Source: a bacterium
Lineage (GTDB): Bacteria > Pseudomonadota > Gammaproteobacteria > Burkholderiales > Burkholderiaceae_C
Assembly (NCBI GenBank): GCA_030824555.1
Contig: JAVBXK010000026.1
Coordinates: 62,001-126,000 of the forward strand
Direction: 5' to 3'
Length of the DNA: 64,000 nucleotides
Shown: positions 1-9,509 of the stretch, in pieces
How positions within the stretch are numbered: the first letter of the stretch is position 1
Layout of the letters: each line of letters opens with the position of its first letter
Position numbers and translations under genes: made by a program
The notes under the pieces: model-generated
Database searches by the model: none
What the model was told of the DNA's origin: nothing
The model's input: only the letters and a program-made list of their open reading frames with translations

Positions 1-1025
1 CTCAGGCTTGCGTTGCCGGTGTTGGTGCCTGCGGCGTACCCTTGAAGCGCGGGCAGAGTGAACAGGTCTGCCCCTGCGTTCCCCAACTGATTCAGGCCGC
101 TGTGCTGCTGCTGGTTGAGTTGGGTGGCCATGGCAAGTGCCATGCGGCCCAGTTGTGACTGCGTCTGCGTCAGATCGTTGTTGACAAACGACTGCAAGCC
201 TTTCAACTCCCCGCTCAGAAAATCGTCCTGAATGTCAAAAGTCGAGCCGTTTTGTACAAAACTCACGGTCTGCCGTTGATCGTCCAGCGCACTGCGTCCC
301 ACTTTCAGGCTCGCCGCCTTGTTGCCCATGACAAGGGGCAAACTGCCCGCCACAAACACCGTGACCGTGCCATCATCCGCATTGATGGTGCTGACATGCA
401 CTTTCTTGTTCAGATCGGACAGCACCTGGTCTCGTTGGTCGAGCAAATCGTTGGGCGCGGCACCGCCAGCCTGAGCGCGCGAAATTTTCTCGTTCAGATC
501 AGCAACCTGAGTGGCCAGCAGGTTGATGGTTTTGACCACCTCGGCAGACTGCAATCTGGCGGCATCCCCGATTTCCTGCAGCCTGGAAGACGTGTCTCGA
601 ATGCGTGCAGCCAACTCGTCAGACCTGCTGATGACCACACCACGGGCGGTCGAATCTGTGGGCGAAGACAGCACGTCTACCCACGAATTCAATGCATTGT
701 TGAGCTGAGTGCCCAGGCTGCCCTCGCCCAGCGGGAACAGGCTTTCAATTTGCTGCATTTTTTCGTAACGCAAGGCATCACCTGCAGCCACGGTTGCCGT
801 GGTGTTCGCTTGCTTGGTCAAGAACGCGTCGTATGAACGCTTGACTGCAACCAGTTCAACGCCCTTGCCAAAGTAACCATTGCCCACCTGCTGGCCGGGC
901 ACCGAATTCAGCGAAACAGATTGCCGCGTATACCCCACCGTATTCGCGTTGGAAATGTTGTGGCCAATGACCTGCAACACCGACTGGTTGGTGGTGAGGG
1001 CGCGTGCGGCAATGTTCAAACTCAT
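1..1025 (-). CDS. flgK: Flagellar hook-associated protein 1 (partial, 3' end beyond window)
   Basis: Reading the minus strand from ATG at 1025 gives about 341 residues with no stop before the window edge, so the C-terminal part is missing. The N-terminus (MSLNIAARALTTNQSVL, then a Q.IGHNISNANTVGYTRQ stretch) is the conserved FlgK start, shared with other axial flagellar proteins. The next segment has the FlgK-like GTQLNNALNSWVDVLSSPTD stretch. FlgK is a junction protein between hook and filament, exported by the flagellar type III system. It is the last gene seen of the minus-strand flgB-K series and starts 15 nt after the flgJ stop. flgL would be expected next, outside the window. Confidence 0.95.
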   Translation of the reverse strand, partial: MSLNIAARALTTNQSVLQVIGHNISNANTVGYTRQSVSLNSVPGQQVGNGYFGKGVELVAVKRSYDAFLTKQANTTATVAAGDALRYEKMQQIESLFPLGEGSLGTQLNNALNSWVDVLSSPTDSTARGVVISRSDELAARIRDTSSRLQEIGDAARLQSAEVVKTINLLATQVADLNEKISRAQAGGAAPNDLLDQRDQVLSDLNKKVHVSTINADDGTVTVFVAGSLPLVMGNKAASLKVGRSALDDQRQTVSFVQNGSTFDIQDDFLSGELKGLQSFVNNDLTQTQSQLGRMALAMATQLNQQQHSGLNQLGNAGADLFTLPALQGYAAGTNTGNASL

Positions 1026-1040
1026 GATGGTCTCCCTGCA

Positions 1041-1955
1041 TCAGGCCTGGTTGGCCCGCTGAAGGTTCAGCGTGGTGTTGATGGCCCGGCTCAGCTTGGC
1101 CGCGTACTGGGGGTCCGTGGCGTACCCGGCTTTTTGCAGCTGGGTGGCAAAGGCCTGGGCCGAGCCCAGGTTCTGCATGGCTGTCTGGTAACGGGGGCTG
1201 GTTGACACCAAGCGGGCGTAGTCCCTGAACGAGTCTTCGTACGAGTCGTAGGCACGGAATTTGGCCGTGACTTTTTTGGGCTCGCCATTGATGTATTCGG
1301 TGGTGGTGATCTCGGCGACTTTGCCGGTCCACCCGCTGGTGGCTTTGATGCCAAACAGGTTGAAGCTGTTGGAGCCGTCGGCGTTCTTGATTTCGCTCCT
1401 GCCCCAGCCGGTTTCGTGACCAGCCTGCCCCAGCATGAAGCTGGCAGGGATGCCCACTTCGGCGGCCACGCGGTTGGCGGCTGTGCCCAGCTTGGACACG
1501 AAAGCCGTCTGGCTTTCCGTGATGCGACCCGGTGCGCCTGCCGTGGCAGCAGCCTGTGCTTCGTTGCGTGCGGCACGCTGGTAGGCAGACACGCCTTTGG
1601 CGGCAGCACCGTTGCTGGACGGGTCCATCTGGCGGGCCAGCTGGCGTTCGATGGCCTCGCTCAAACCGCCTGGCAAGCCCGTCATTTGCACGGCCATTTG
1701 TTGGTCCAGCATGTCGGTGGCCAGGTTTTCGCCAGCGCTGTCTTCCATCAGACCTGATTTGGCCGTGGCCTGGCGCATGCTTTTGATGAGCTCGCGCATG
1801 AACAGCGACTCGAACTGCTTGGCGGCCTCTTTGATGGCACCTTTGCCATCCTGGCCGGCCTTCAGCTTCAGGTTGTTGAGTGACGTGGCATCAGCAGCCA
1901 GGCCCTGCACCTGGTTGAGCGACGACGAACTGCCAAGCAGCGATGCGGGGTTCAT
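1041..1955 (-). CDS. flgJ: Flagellar rod-assembly protein / peptidoglycan hydrolase FlgJ
   Basis: 304 residues, the usual length for the two-domain betaproteobacterial and gammaproteobacterial form. Residues about 30-110 are the rod-binding domain (AAKQFESLFMRELIKSMRQA, then MLDQQMAVQMTG). Residues about 145-300 are a glucosaminidase-type muramidase domain with the GHETGWG stretch carrying the likely catalytic Glu. FlgJ caps the growing rod in the periplasm and opens the peptidoglycan for it. The start codon lies 1 nt after the flgI stop, so the two are probably translationally coupled. Confidence 0.95.
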   Translation of the reverse strand: MNPASLLGSSSSLNQVQGLAADATSLNNLKLKAGQDGKGAIKEAAKQFESLFMRELIKSMRQATAKSGLMEDSAGENLATDMLDQQMAVQMTGLPGGLSEAIERQLARQMDPSSNGAAAKGVSAYQRAARNEAQAAATAGAPGRITESQTAFVSKLGTAANRVAAEVGIPASFMLGQAGHETGWGRSEIKNADGSNSFNLFGIKATSGWTGKVAEITTTEYINGEPKKVTAKFRAYDSYEDSFRDYARLVSTSPRYQTAMQNLGSAQAFATQLQKAGYATDPQYAAKLSRAINTTLNLQRANQA

Positions 1956-1956
1956 G

Positions 1957-3168
1957 TCAGATTACCTCCAGCTCCGCATTGAGCGCACCGGCGGCCTTGA
2001 TGGCCTGCAGAATGGCCAGCAAGTCCTGAGGCGTGGCGCCCAGCGCGTTCAGTGCCTTCACCACATCGGCCAACTGGGCACCTGCCTGCATCTGGATCAG
2101 GGCACCGGGCTCCTGCTGGATCTTGATGTCTGTTTTTTCGGTCACCACTGTCTGCCCGCCCGTTGAAAACGCATTGGGCTGGCTGATGACAGGGGTGGAA
2201 CTGATGCTGACCGACAGGTTGCCATGCGCCACCGCTACGGGATTGAGCGTGACAGCCTGGTTCAGCACGATGGAGCCCGTGCGGGCGTTCACCACCACAC
2301 GGGCGATGGGTACCGTGGCATCCAGTCGAAGCTCTTCCAGATCAGCCAAAAATGCCACACGTTCGTTCGGGTCGGCCGGTGCTTTGATTTGCACCATGCG
2401 GCCATCCAAGGCCTGGGCCGTGCCTGCACCCTTGGCTTTGTTGATGACCTGTGCCACGCGGTTGGCCGTTGCAAAGTCGGTGCTGTTGAGGCCCAGCGTC
2501 AGCGTGTCACCGGTCTGGAAGCCGTTGGGCACCGCACGTTCAACCTGGGCACCCCGTGGGATGAGCCCGGCACTGAGGTGGTTGACCTGCACCTTGCTGC
2601 CACCACCCGATGCACCGGCACCGCTGACCACCAGGTTGCCTTGTGCCAGGGCATAAATTTCGCCGTCCACGCCTTTGAGCGGCGTAGAAATGAGCGTGCC
2701 GCCACGCAATGATTTCGAGTTGCCGATGGAGGCCACCGTCACGTCGACCATCTGCCCAGGCTGTGCAAAGGCGGGCAACTGGGCCGTGACCAGCACGGCC
2801 GCCACGTTTTTGGTCTGGGCCGTGATGCCCGCTGGCAACGTGATACCCAGTTGCTGCAGGTAGTTGCTCATGGCCTGCGCGGTGTAGGGCATCTGGTTGG
2901 TCTGGTCACCCGTGCCATCCAGGCCCACCACCAGACCGTAACCGGTCAACTGGTTGGTGCGAACGCCTTGTACCGCCGCCACTTCTTTGATGCGCATGGT
3001 TTGTGCCCATGCACCGGGCGCCACCGCGCTTGCCGCCACCAGCACCGTGGCAGCCAGGGCCACCACGCGACCTGGCAACACCCTGGTGCAGGCCCGGCCC
3101 ACACGCAACACAGCCAGCCCGAGGCTTGTGGGCCTGGCTGGCTGATGTGAGGTGATGATTGAAGACAT
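1957..3168 (-). CDS. flgI: Flagellar P-ring protein FlgI
   Basis: 403 residues. An unusually long N-terminal leader (about 55 residues, ending VAPGAWAQ before TMRIKEVAAVQGVR) is a signal peptide with an extended basic n-region; a shorter internal start is possible but no other ATG fits well. The mature part is typical FlgI (NQLTGYGLVVGLDGTGDQTN; LDATVPIARVVVNARTGSIVL). FlgI polymerises around the rod in the peptidoglycan layer and needs FlgA, encoded in the divergent unit at 8677. It lies between flgH (73 nt away) and flgJ. Confidence 0.95.
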   Translation of the reverse strand: MSSIITSHQPARPTSLGLAVLRVGRACTRVLPGRVVALAATVLVAASAVAPGAWAQTMRIKEVAAVQGVRTNQLTGYGLVVGLDGTGDQTNQMPYTAQAMSNYLQQLGITLPAGITAQTKNVAAVLVTAQLPAFAQPGQMVDVTVASIGNSKSLRGGTLISTPLKGVDGEIYALAQGNLVVSGAGASGGGSKVQVNHLSAGLIPRGAQVERAVPNGFQTGDTLTLGLNSTDFATANRVAQVINKAKGAGTAQALDGRMVQIKAPADPNERVAFLADLEELRLDATVPIARVVVNARTGSIVLNQAVTLNPVAVAHGNLSVSISSTPVISQPNAFSTGGQTVVTEKTDIKIQQEPGALIQMQAGAQLADVVKALNALGATPQDLLAILQAIKAAGALNAELEVI

Positions 3169-3241
3169 GTCGGCACTCCTTGTCGGTCACGGCACCGTGC
3201 ACCGGTGGGTGCATCAGGCCGTACGACAAGTTTGCCGAAAT

Positions 3242-3970
3242 CTAAAAAGGCAGAACGTTCAAAAAGAACCGTGATAACCAGCCTATTTGCTGTGCTTCAG
3301 CTTGCTGGCCACGGCCACGCGACAGGATGCGGGCATTGGCCACCTGGGTGGATGCCACCACGTTGCCAGGCCTCACATGACGGGGATCGACCGTGCCAGA
3401 AAACTGCAGCACATCCACACTCTGGTTGATGCCCACCTGCTTTTCACCCACCACCAGCAGGTGGCCATTGGGCAGCACTTCCATCACCGTGGTGGTGATG
3501 GTGCCCGTGAAGGCCTGGTCGTTGGCGGTGTCGCCCGCGCCCTTGAAAGAATTGGTGCTTTCCGCACCGACACCCAGCTTGCCCATCAGCGAGGCGTTGG
3601 CACCCACCAGCGGCAAGGAAGTGATGCCGCTGTTCACCGAGCCGTCTTTGCTCACATTGGAGGTTGACTTCTGCGTGGCCGTCACGCGTTCGACGATCTG
3701 TACCGTCAGGCTGTCGCCCACCATGCGCGCGCGCGGGTCTTCGTAGCCGGGGCGGTAACTGGCCGACTGAAACAGGCTGCCATTGGCCGGGCGGGCCCCG
3801 GCGTACTGCTGTTGTGACTGCTTTCTCCAGTCAATGGGGGCCGGTTCGGCCAGGTCAATCTGGGGTGTTTCTTGCAGCGTCACGCACCCGGCCAGGCCCA
3901 GCACGACCACACCCAAGGTGCAGGCACGCACCCAGCGCCCGACAGGAAAGCAACTATTGATAGCAAACAT
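3242..3970 (-). CDS. flgH: Flagellar L-ring lipoprotein FlgH
   Basis: 242 residues from ATG at 3970; an upstream in-frame TTG at 3982 would add four residues. A lipoprotein signal ends in LGLAGC, so the mature protein is lipidated at that Cys. The conserved FlgH core is present (LFQSASYRPGYEDPRARMVGD, DSLTVQIVERVTATQKS, LPNGHLLVVGEKQVGIN). It forms the outer-membrane bushing of the basal body. The first codons (MFAINS) are encoded by one end of a copy of the ATAGC repeat element at 3960-4008, and no clear Shine-Dalgarno is seen, so the start region may have been remodelled by that repeat. Confidence 0.94.
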   Translation of the reverse strand: MFAINSCFPVGRWVRACTLGVVVLGLAGCVTLQETPQIDLAEPAPIDWRKQSQQQYAGARPANGSLFQSASYRPGYEDPRARMVGDSLTVQIVERVTATQKSTSNVSKDGSVNSGITSLPLVGANASLMGKLGVGAESTNSFKGAGDTANDQAFTGTITTTVMEVLPNGHLLVVGEKQVGINQSVDVLQFSGTVDPRHVRPGNVVASTQVANARILSRGRGQQAEAQQIGWLSRFFLNVLPF

Positions 3971-4008
3971 ATGAACACCCAAAAGCGCTAGATGGTTAAA
4001 TAATCAAC
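3960..4008 (+). repeat. ATAGC-family small repeat between flgG and flgH
   Basis: Begins ATAGCAAACATATGAACACC, followed by AAAAGCGCTAG and an AT-rich tail. It matches the other copies listed here at ATAGC(A/G)AAC near the start and AAAGCG about 20 nt later. It overlaps the flgH start codon and ends just before the flgG stop. Confidence 0.6.
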
Positions 4009-4010
4009 AA

Positions 4011-4793
4011 TTACAACTGACCAAGCTTCTGAAGCATCTGATCGGAGGTCTGGATGGCCTTGGAGTTCATCTCGTAGGCACGTTGTGTCTGGATCATGTT
4101 GACCAGTTCTTGCACCACGTTCACGTTGGACGACTCGACGTAACCCTGCAACACATTGCCCATACCAGTGGAGCCTGGCGCGCCGGTGGTGGGTGCACCC
4201 GAAGCAGCTGTTTCTGTGTACAGGTTCTGACCCCGGGGCTCCAGGCCAACCGGGTTCACAAATGTGGCCAGTTCAAGTTGCCCCACGACCGTGGGCGTGG
4301 TGTTGGCACCCTGCACCACGCTGACTTGCCCCGAGTTGGAGATGGTCACGCTGCGCGCATCGGCGGGAATGGTGATGCCACCTGACAACAAATAGCCGCC
4401 GGATGTCACCATCTGCCCCTGCGAGTTCACCTGAAACGAACCGTCGCGTGTGTAACCAATGCTGCCATCGGGCTGCTGCACCTGGAAAAAACCTGCGCCG
4501 TTGACGGCCAGGTCCAGGTTGTTACTGGTCTGCTGCAAGTTGCCCTGGCTGAACGAGCGGCTGGTGGCCACGGTGCGCACACCCAGACCCAACTGCAGAC
4601 CGGTGGGCAACTGCGTTTGCTCGGAGCTGTTGGCCCCCACCTGACGCAGGTTCTGGTAAATGAGGTCTTCAAACACCGCTTGGCCGCGTTTGAAACCGTT
4701 GGTCGATACGTTGGCAAGGTTGTGAGAAATCACGTCCAGCTGGGTTTGCTGGGCCTGCATGCCGGTTTTGGCCACCCACAGTGAATTGATCAT
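4011..4793 (-). CDS. flgG: Flagellar distal rod protein FlgG
   Basis: 260 residues, exact family length. The N-terminus [20 protein letters not shown] with [16 protein letters not shown] is the conserved rod/hook motif, and the C-terminus ([36 protein letters not shown], shown in parts) is the paired C-terminal helix. FlgG forms the distal rod. It lies between flgF and flgH in canonical order; 45 nt separate it from flgF. Confidence 0.97.
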   Translation of the reverse strand: MINSLWVAKTGMQAQQTQLDVISHNLANVSTNGFKRGQAVFEDLIYQNLRQVGANSSEQTQLPTGLQLGLGVRTVATSRSFSQGNLQQTSNNLDLAVNGAGFFQVQQPDGSIGYTRDGSFQVNSQGQMVTSGGYLLSGGITIPADARSVTISNSGQVSVVQGANTTPTVVGQLELATFVNPVGLEPRGQNLYTETAASGAPTTGAPGSTGMGNVLQGYVESSNVNVVQELVNMIQTQRAYEMNSKAIQTSDQMLQKLGQL

Positions 4794-4838
4794 GGCTTTC
4801 GCTCCTGGTTCAAGGCTCAGGTCAGGTTACCGGGTTCC

Positions 4839-5576
4839 TCAACCCATGTTCAGCAGTTGAGCGGCCGTTTGGTCGTTCTTTTCTGCAGATTGCAGCAGCT
4901 TCATCTGCTGCTCGAAATGCCGGGCCACCTGAATCATGCCGACCATCGCTTCTATCGGGTTCACGTTCGAACCCTCCAGTGCAGAGTCCTGCATACGTGC
5001 ATTGGGGTCCGCATTGAGCGGCCCGCCGGTGGTGGAGCGGAAGTAACCGTCGTCACCGCGTTTCAGACGCTCTTCGGCAGTGGGCGTGACCAGCTTCAGG
5101 CGCCCCGCCACCGAAGCAGGCTGGTTGCCTACTTTGGCTGTGATGGTGCCGTCGCTGCCGATCGTGACCTGCGCACCTTGCGGTATGTTGATGGGTGCGC
5201 CACCCGCGTCGAGCATGGCCAAGCCTTGCGGGTTGACCAGTGAACCGTCTTCTTTCACTTCCAGCGAACCGGCTCGGGTGTAGGCCTCGGTGCCATCCAG
5301 TGCCTGAAGCGCAAAGTAGGCCTTGTCGCGTGCGGCCACATCCAGGTTGCGCCCGGTCATGGTGATGGGGCCAGAACGGTCCGAATGGCCCGCCGTGGCC
5401 TCGATGGCAAACACACGTGTGCTGGCCCCGGAGCCTTCCAGCGGAACCGAACGTTGTGTGGACATTTCCGCCCGGAAACCCGGGGTGGACACGTTGGCCA
5501 GGTTGTTGGACAGCGCCTGCTGACGCGCCATGGCCGCATTGGCACCCGATGCGGCGGTGTAAATGATGCGGTCCAT
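4839..5576 (-). CDS. flgF: Flagellar proximal rod protein FlgF
   Basis: 245 residues. It starts MDRIIYTAASGANAAMARQQ with LSNNLANVSTPGFRAE, the FlgF version of the rod motif. The C-terminal part (EGSNVNPIEAMVGMIQVARHFEQQMKLLQ, shown in parts) is typical. It is exported by the flagellar secretion apparatus and built into the proximal rod. It sits between flgE and flgG. Confidence 0.96.
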   Translation of the reverse strand: MDRIIYTAASGANAAMARQQALSNNLANVSTPGFRAEMSTQRSVPLEGSGASTRVFAIEATAGHSDRSGPITMTGRNLDVAARDKAYFALQALDGTEAYTRAGSLEVKEDGSLVNPQGLAMLDAGGAPINIPQGAQVTIGSDGTITAKVGNQPASVAGRLKLVTPTAEERLKRGDDGYFRSTTGGPLNADPNARMQDSALEGSNVNPIEAMVGMIQVARHFEQQMKLLQSAEKNDQTAAQLLNMG

Positions 5577-5605
5577 GGTGGTTCAGCCTTGCAGAATGAA
5601 AAAGA

Positions 5606-6916
5606 TCAGCGCAGGTTGACCAGCGTGGACAACACCTGGTCCTGCGTTTTGATGGTCTGGGCGTTGGCTTGGTAAGAGCGCTGGGCCACGATCATGTTGA
5701 CCAGTTCGGCCGTGAGGTCGACGTTGGATTCTTCGAGGGCACCCGAACGCACCATACCCATGCGTCCTTCAGTCGGCCCACCTTGCACGGGGTCACCCGA
5801 GGCATAGGTTGACTGCCAGTATCCGCCGTTGATGGGCTGCAACCCTTGCGGGTTGCGGAACGTGGTCAGCCCAATCTGACCCGCAGATTGAAATGTGCCG
5901 TTCGAATACTGCGCTGTGATGAGCCCGTTTTCAGCGATTTTGATACCGGTCAGGTCACCTGAAGCGTAGCCATCCTGTTTGAGATCAAACACTGAAAACT
6001 GCGAGCCGTATTGGGTCAATGTCCAACCATCGATCTCGTTGCCGATGTCCAACGGTGGAATGACGATGGGCTGACTGGGGATCACCGCCGGGGCAACTGC
6101 AGCTGGAACCGTGATAGCGGTCAACGTGTTGGATGTCGGCTGGCCTGCAACGGTAGGGGGGACCGCTGCTGCATCGGTCACGGTTGCAAAAGTGATCAGC
6201 CCAGCGTCCAGCAAAGTGACACCGCCATCTGTACTGGCCTGCACACTCCACTCGTTGGCGACTGCCGTTTTGACAAAGTACACCTCCAGCGGCACCGCAT
6301 TGCCCAGCGTATCGTAGACATTCAGTGCCGTTCCGTAGGTTTTCTGGGCGGCAGTCAACGGCCCCGCCATTGCAGCAGCCCCCCCTTGATCCAGCACGCG
6401 CGAATCCAGATTGGCGGTCAGTGCAATGCCAGGGTTCAGCAAATCTGTTCCAGTTGCCTTGGGCGGAATCGAACTGCCGGTGGGCAGTTTCAGGGCCTCC
6501 GTCACCACACTGGTGCGCGCACCGGCTGTGTCGGTCGGATAACCTTGCAGCTTGGCGTTGTTGTTGGTGATGATGTAGCCGTCTTTGTCCAGCTTGAACT
6601 CACCGTTGCGGGTGTAGGCGGTTGAACCATCTGTCATGGCCACCTTGAAAAAGCCTTCGCCGTTGATGGCCATGTCCATGTTGTTGCCGGTCACCTTCAG
6701 GTTGCCTTGGGTGAACAACTGCGACACGGTGGCCACGGTCACACCGATGCCGCCGTTGCTGCCGCCGGCTGCACCCAATGCACTGGCATACATCTCAGAA
6801 AATTCAGCTCGCCCCGCCTTCATGCCGGTGGTGTTGCCGTTTGCAATGTTGTGGCCAATGACGTCAAGGTTCTTGGAGGCGGCGTTGAGGCCAGACAGTC
6901 CGGTTCCGAAGCTCAT
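5606..6916 (-). CDS. flgE: Flagellar hook protein FlgE
   Basis: 436 residues. The conserved N-terminus (MSFGTGLSGLNAASKNLDVI, GHNIANGNTTGMKAGRAEFS) and C-terminus (SNVDLTAELVNMIVAQRSYQANAQ, in parts) flank a variable middle rich in Ala, Thr, Val and Pro at about residues 230-290, which would be the surface-exposed hook domain. FlgE polymerises into the hook with help from the FlgD cap, encoded 61 nt upstream. Confidence 0.96.
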   Translation of the reverse strand: MSFGTGLSGLNAASKNLDVIGHNIANGNTTGMKAGRAEFSEMYASALGAAGGSNGGIGVTVATVSQLFTQGNLKVTGNNMDMAINGEGFFKVAMTDGSTAYTRNGEFKLDKDGYIITNNNAKLQGYPTDTAGARTSVVTEALKLPTGSSIPPKATGTDLLNPGIALTANLDSRVLDQGGAAAMAGPLTAAQKTYGTALNVYDTLGNAVPLEVYFVKTAVANEWSVQASTDGGVTLLDAGLITFATVTDAAAVPPTVAGQPTSNTLTAITVPAAVAPAVIPSQPIVIPPLDIGNEIDGWTLTQYGSQFSVFDLKQDGYASGDLTGIKIAENGLITAQYSNGTFQSAGQIGLTTFRNPQGLQPINGGYWQSTYASGDPVQGGPTEGRMGMVRSGALEESNVDLTAELVNMIVAQRSYQANAQTIKTQDQVLSTLVNLR

Positions 6917-6977
6917 GGTGTTCTCCTGTGAGTGGGTGAGTAGTTTGTGTAATCAGTTGCCAGGTGCTAAGAGGCGT

Positions 6978-7634
6978 TCAGCGGTAACCCAACACCTGGT
7001 CATAGCCATACGATTTGCCGTTGCCGCCGGTCAGTTTCATAGCGCCGTTTTGCATGCTCACGGCCGCAATGGGTACCAAGCTGATGGATTTGGCCGTAAC
7101 TGCCTTGCCTGCCAAAGTGGGACTCACGGTGAAGCTGGCCACCTGCGCAGCATCCACGCCCTCCATCGGCACCTGAAAGAACTGTTGCCCCGCTTGCTGG
7201 GCCCCCAAAGAGGCCGATCCCAGAATGGCCCCGTTCTTGCCGACGATGTCCACCTTGACACTGTCTGCTGCACTTGACAGGTCAAAGCCGCCATACGCCA
7301 CCCCTTCTTCCACGACAGGTGTGTTGCCTTCAACCATGGCGGTGCGACCAATCAGTGACACACCTTGCAAGGCCTGCAAACTGCCAAACTGGGTGGCCAT
7401 GTCGGTCATGGTTTTGTTCAGCTGCTGTATGCCCGTCACGGTGTTGATCTGCGCCATTTGCGAGGTCACCTCCGCGTTGTCCATAGGGTTCATCGGATCC
7501 TGGTTGCTCATCTGCGCCACGAGCATCGTCAGGAACTTGTCCTGCGCAGCCTGCGGGTCAGTGGCGGTCTTGTTGGCCGACCCGGTTGCGTTGAACGAGT
7601 CAATTTCGGCACTGGTTTTGGCAATTGAAAACAT
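6978..7634 (-). CDS. flgD: Flagellar hook capping protein FlgD
   Basis: 218 residues. The FlgD signature QDKFLTMLVAQMSNQDPMNP with MDNAEVTSQMAQINTV is at residues about 31-66, followed by a beta-rich FlgD Ig-like/tudor region (GRTAMVEGNTPVVEEGVAYG). It is the scaffold for hook assembly and is lost from the mature hook. It follows flgC by 15 nt. Confidence 0.95.
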   Translation of the reverse strand: MFSIAKTSAEIDSFNATGSANKTATDPQAAQDKFLTMLVAQMSNQDPMNPMDNAEVTSQMAQINTVTGIQQLNKTMTDMATQFGSLQALQGVSLIGRTAMVEGNTPVVEEGVAYGGFDLSSAADSVKVDIVGKNGAILGSASLGAQQAGQQFFQVPMEGVDAAQVASFTVSPTLAGKAVTAKSISLVPIAAVSMQNGAMKLTGGNGKSYGYDQVLGYR

Positions 7635-7649
7635 GATTTACGGCCTTTC

Positions 7650-8054
7650 TCATTGACCCATCTGAAGCGTCTTGAGCATCAGCGACTTGGCTGTGTTCAT
7701 GACCTCCACATTGTTTTGATACGAACGCGAGGCGGAAATCATGTTCACCATTTCCTCCACCGGGTTCACGTTGGAATGCGTCACATAGCCTTCGGCATCT
7801 GCGCTGGGGTGAGAAGGTTCCAGCGTGCGGCGTGGTGGCGCATCGCTTTCATGAATGGACTTGACCTTCACACCCGCTGTGCCTGGGTCGTTGCCGGGCA
7901 TGCTCTGGAACAGCACCTGCCTGGCTTTGTAGGCTTTGCCGTCGGGACCGGCCACGGCATCGGCGTTGGCCAGGTTGCTGGCCACCACGTTCAGGCGTTG
8001 AGCCTGCGCGCTGATGGCACTGCCTGACACACCGAATATGTTGAACATGGACAT
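7650..8054 (-). CDS. flgC: Flagellar proximal rod protein FlgC
   Basis: 134 residues, exact family length. N-terminus MSMFNIFGVSGSAISAQAQR with ASNLANADA; C-terminus HSNVNPVEEMVNMISASRSY then NVEVMNTAKSLM. It forms the proximal rod with FlgB and FlgF. Start is 25 nt after the flgB stop. Confidence 0.96.
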   Translation of the reverse strand: MSMFNIFGVSGSAISAQAQRLNVVASNLANADAVAGPDGKAYKARQVLFQSMPGNDPGTAGVKVKSIHESDAPPRRTLEPSHPSADAEGYVTHSNVNPVEEMVNMISASRSYQNNVEVMNTAKSLMLKTLQMGQ

Positions 8055-8079
8055 AGGGTTCTCCTGCTACGCGTGAGGG

Positions 8080-8484
8080 TCACTGACCCGTGATGGCGCT
8101 CAACATGGTTTTGATGTGGCTGTTGACAAACCGCAGCGTGCTTTCGTAGCGGATGGCGTTGTCGGCGAAGTTGGCACGCTGCTGATCCAGATCGACGCTG
8201 TTGCCATCCAGGCTGGGCTGTGTCTGCACCGTGTAGGCCATCGGGCTGCCGATCAGTCCTTCTGTGCTGGTGATGGCCAGATGCCCGCTGCTGGTCTGGG
8301 TCAGGCCCGGCATGGTCCTGGCTTGCATGGCATTGGTCATCGCCGCGTTGAAATCGATGTCCCTGGCCACATAGCCGGGACTGTCCACGTTGGCGATGTT
8401 GCTGGCAATCACTTGCTGACGCGCGGCACGCAGCTGTAGCGCACTGGACAAGGTATCCAATCGGCTGGTCAGTTGCTCAAGCAT
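8080..8484 (-). CDS. flgB: Flagellar proximal rod protein FlgB
   Basis: 134 residues from ATG at 8484 (MLEQLTSRLDTLSSALQLRA). The frame stays open upstream to 8622, but that stretch does not resemble FlgB and the chosen start fits the family length. The motif QQVIASNIANVDSPGYVARD is present, and the C-terminus is an amphipathic helix. It is the first gene of the minus-strand flagellar series, divergent from flgA with a 192-nt shared regulatory region. Confidence 0.95.
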   Translation of the reverse strand: MLEQLTSRLDTLSSALQLRAARQQVIASNIANVDSPGYVARDIDFNAAMTNAMQARTMPGLTQTSSGHLAITSTEGLIGSPMAYTVQTQPSLDGNSVDLDQQRANFADNAIRYESTLRFVNSHIKTMLSAITGQ

Positions 8485-8676
8485 GTTGTGCTCCACATCC
8501 GGCGCCTGAACGGTTGAACCCGGCAGGAGGCACCTGAAACTTGCCGGTGCCCAAATTATCGAAATCTTGAGGTTTTTGAATCGCTGAATAAGCACCCTGA
8601 ACACACGGCTTTTTCCGCCCATCGACTGCCGCCAAACACCTACAGTTCAGGCCCATCAGTTCACATCGGAGGTGCC

Positions 8677-9432
8677 ATGGCCGCTCAATACTCAATCACA
8701 GCACGCGTGGTAAACCTCACGCGCTGGCACCGAACCGTGCGCACCTTGGCTGTGGCCGCAGCGGGCACGCTGTGTGGCGTGGGCGTGTACGCCCAGTCTT
8801 TGGATCACTTTGCCCGCCAATGGATTGACCAGGCACTGGAAACCTCGGTCGACATGGGTCAGAACACGCCATTGCGCCCGGAGGTGGTGATCGGCACGCT
8901 GGACTCTCGCCTGCAGCTCGCCCCTTGTGGCCGCATCGAACCCTATCTACCCAAAGGCACTCAATTGTGGGGCCGCACCCGCATCGGTCTGAAATGCGTC
9001 GAGGGCCCTGTGGCCTGGAATGTGTTCCTGCCCGTGACCGTGAAGGCATGGGGACCGGCATGGGTGGTGAAGAAAACGGTACAGGCCAACGCCATCCTGC
9101 AAGCAGGTGATGCAGAAAGACAAAGCGAGGTGGATTGGGCCGATGCCCGGTCCCCCATCGTGGCGCTGCCAGAACAATGGCAAGGCATGCAGGCAGCATT
9201 CACGCTGATCCCGGGGCAAGCGATTCGCCAAAATGCGGTCAAACCCCCTCAGGCATTTGCCGTGGGCAGCGAAGTGAGGGTGGTGACATCTGGCATCGGT
9301 TTTGAAATGTCGGCCATGGGTCAGGCCATGAACACAGGCTTGGTCGGCCAGCAGGCACGTGTCAAACTGGCCAATGGCAAAGTGGTGTCAGGCGTGGTGC
9401 GCGCCGAAGGCACGGTATACGTCAATATTTGA
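8677..9432 (+). CDS. flgA: Flagellar P-ring assembly chaperone FlgA
   Basis: 251 residues with an N-terminal signal peptide (hydrophobic LAVAAAGTLCGVGVYAQ). The C-terminal SAF/ChapFlgA domain is clear: ILQAGDAERQSEVDWADARS, IPGQAIRQNAVKPPQAFAVG, GFEMSAMGQAMNTGLVGQQA, VKLANGKVVSGVV. It is a periplasmic chaperone for FlgI. The Shine-Dalgarno GGAGG at about 8668-8672 supports the ATG at 8677. Its TGA stop overlaps the start of an ATAGC-family repeat. Confidence 0.94.
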   Translation: MAAQYSITARVVNLTRWHRTVRTLAVAAAGTLCGVGVYAQSLDHFARQWIDQALETSVDMGQNTPLRPEVVIGTLDSRLQLAPCGRIEPYLPKGTQLWGRTRIGLKCVEGPVAWNVFLPVTVKAWGPAWVVKKTVQANAILQAGDAERQSEVDWADARSPIVALPEQWQGMQAAFTLIPGQAIRQNAVKPPQAFAVGSEVRVVTSGIGFEMSAMGQAMNTGLVGQQARVKLANGKVVSGVVRAEGTVYVNI

Positions 9433-9476
9433 TAGCAAACAAACCACACATATCAGTTGACAGGCAATTTTTCCGG
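9432..9476 (+). repeat. ATAGC-family small repeat after flgA
   Basis: Begins ATAGCAAACAAACCACACAT and ends GGCAATTTTTCCGG. The start and the T-rich end align with the copies at 28509 and 16443. It occupies the flgA-flgM intergenic space, immediately upstream of the sigma-28 promoter. Confidence 0.55.
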
Positions 9477-9509
9477 GACAAAGCAGACCCGACGCAGACA
9501 AAAAATAGG

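Noticed and set aside
8485-8676. Sigma-28 or sigma-54 promoter before flgB
   Set aside because: A TTCGATAA-like -10 was seen, but the -35 half does not match FliA consensus and no GG-N10-GC sigma-54 pattern fits well.
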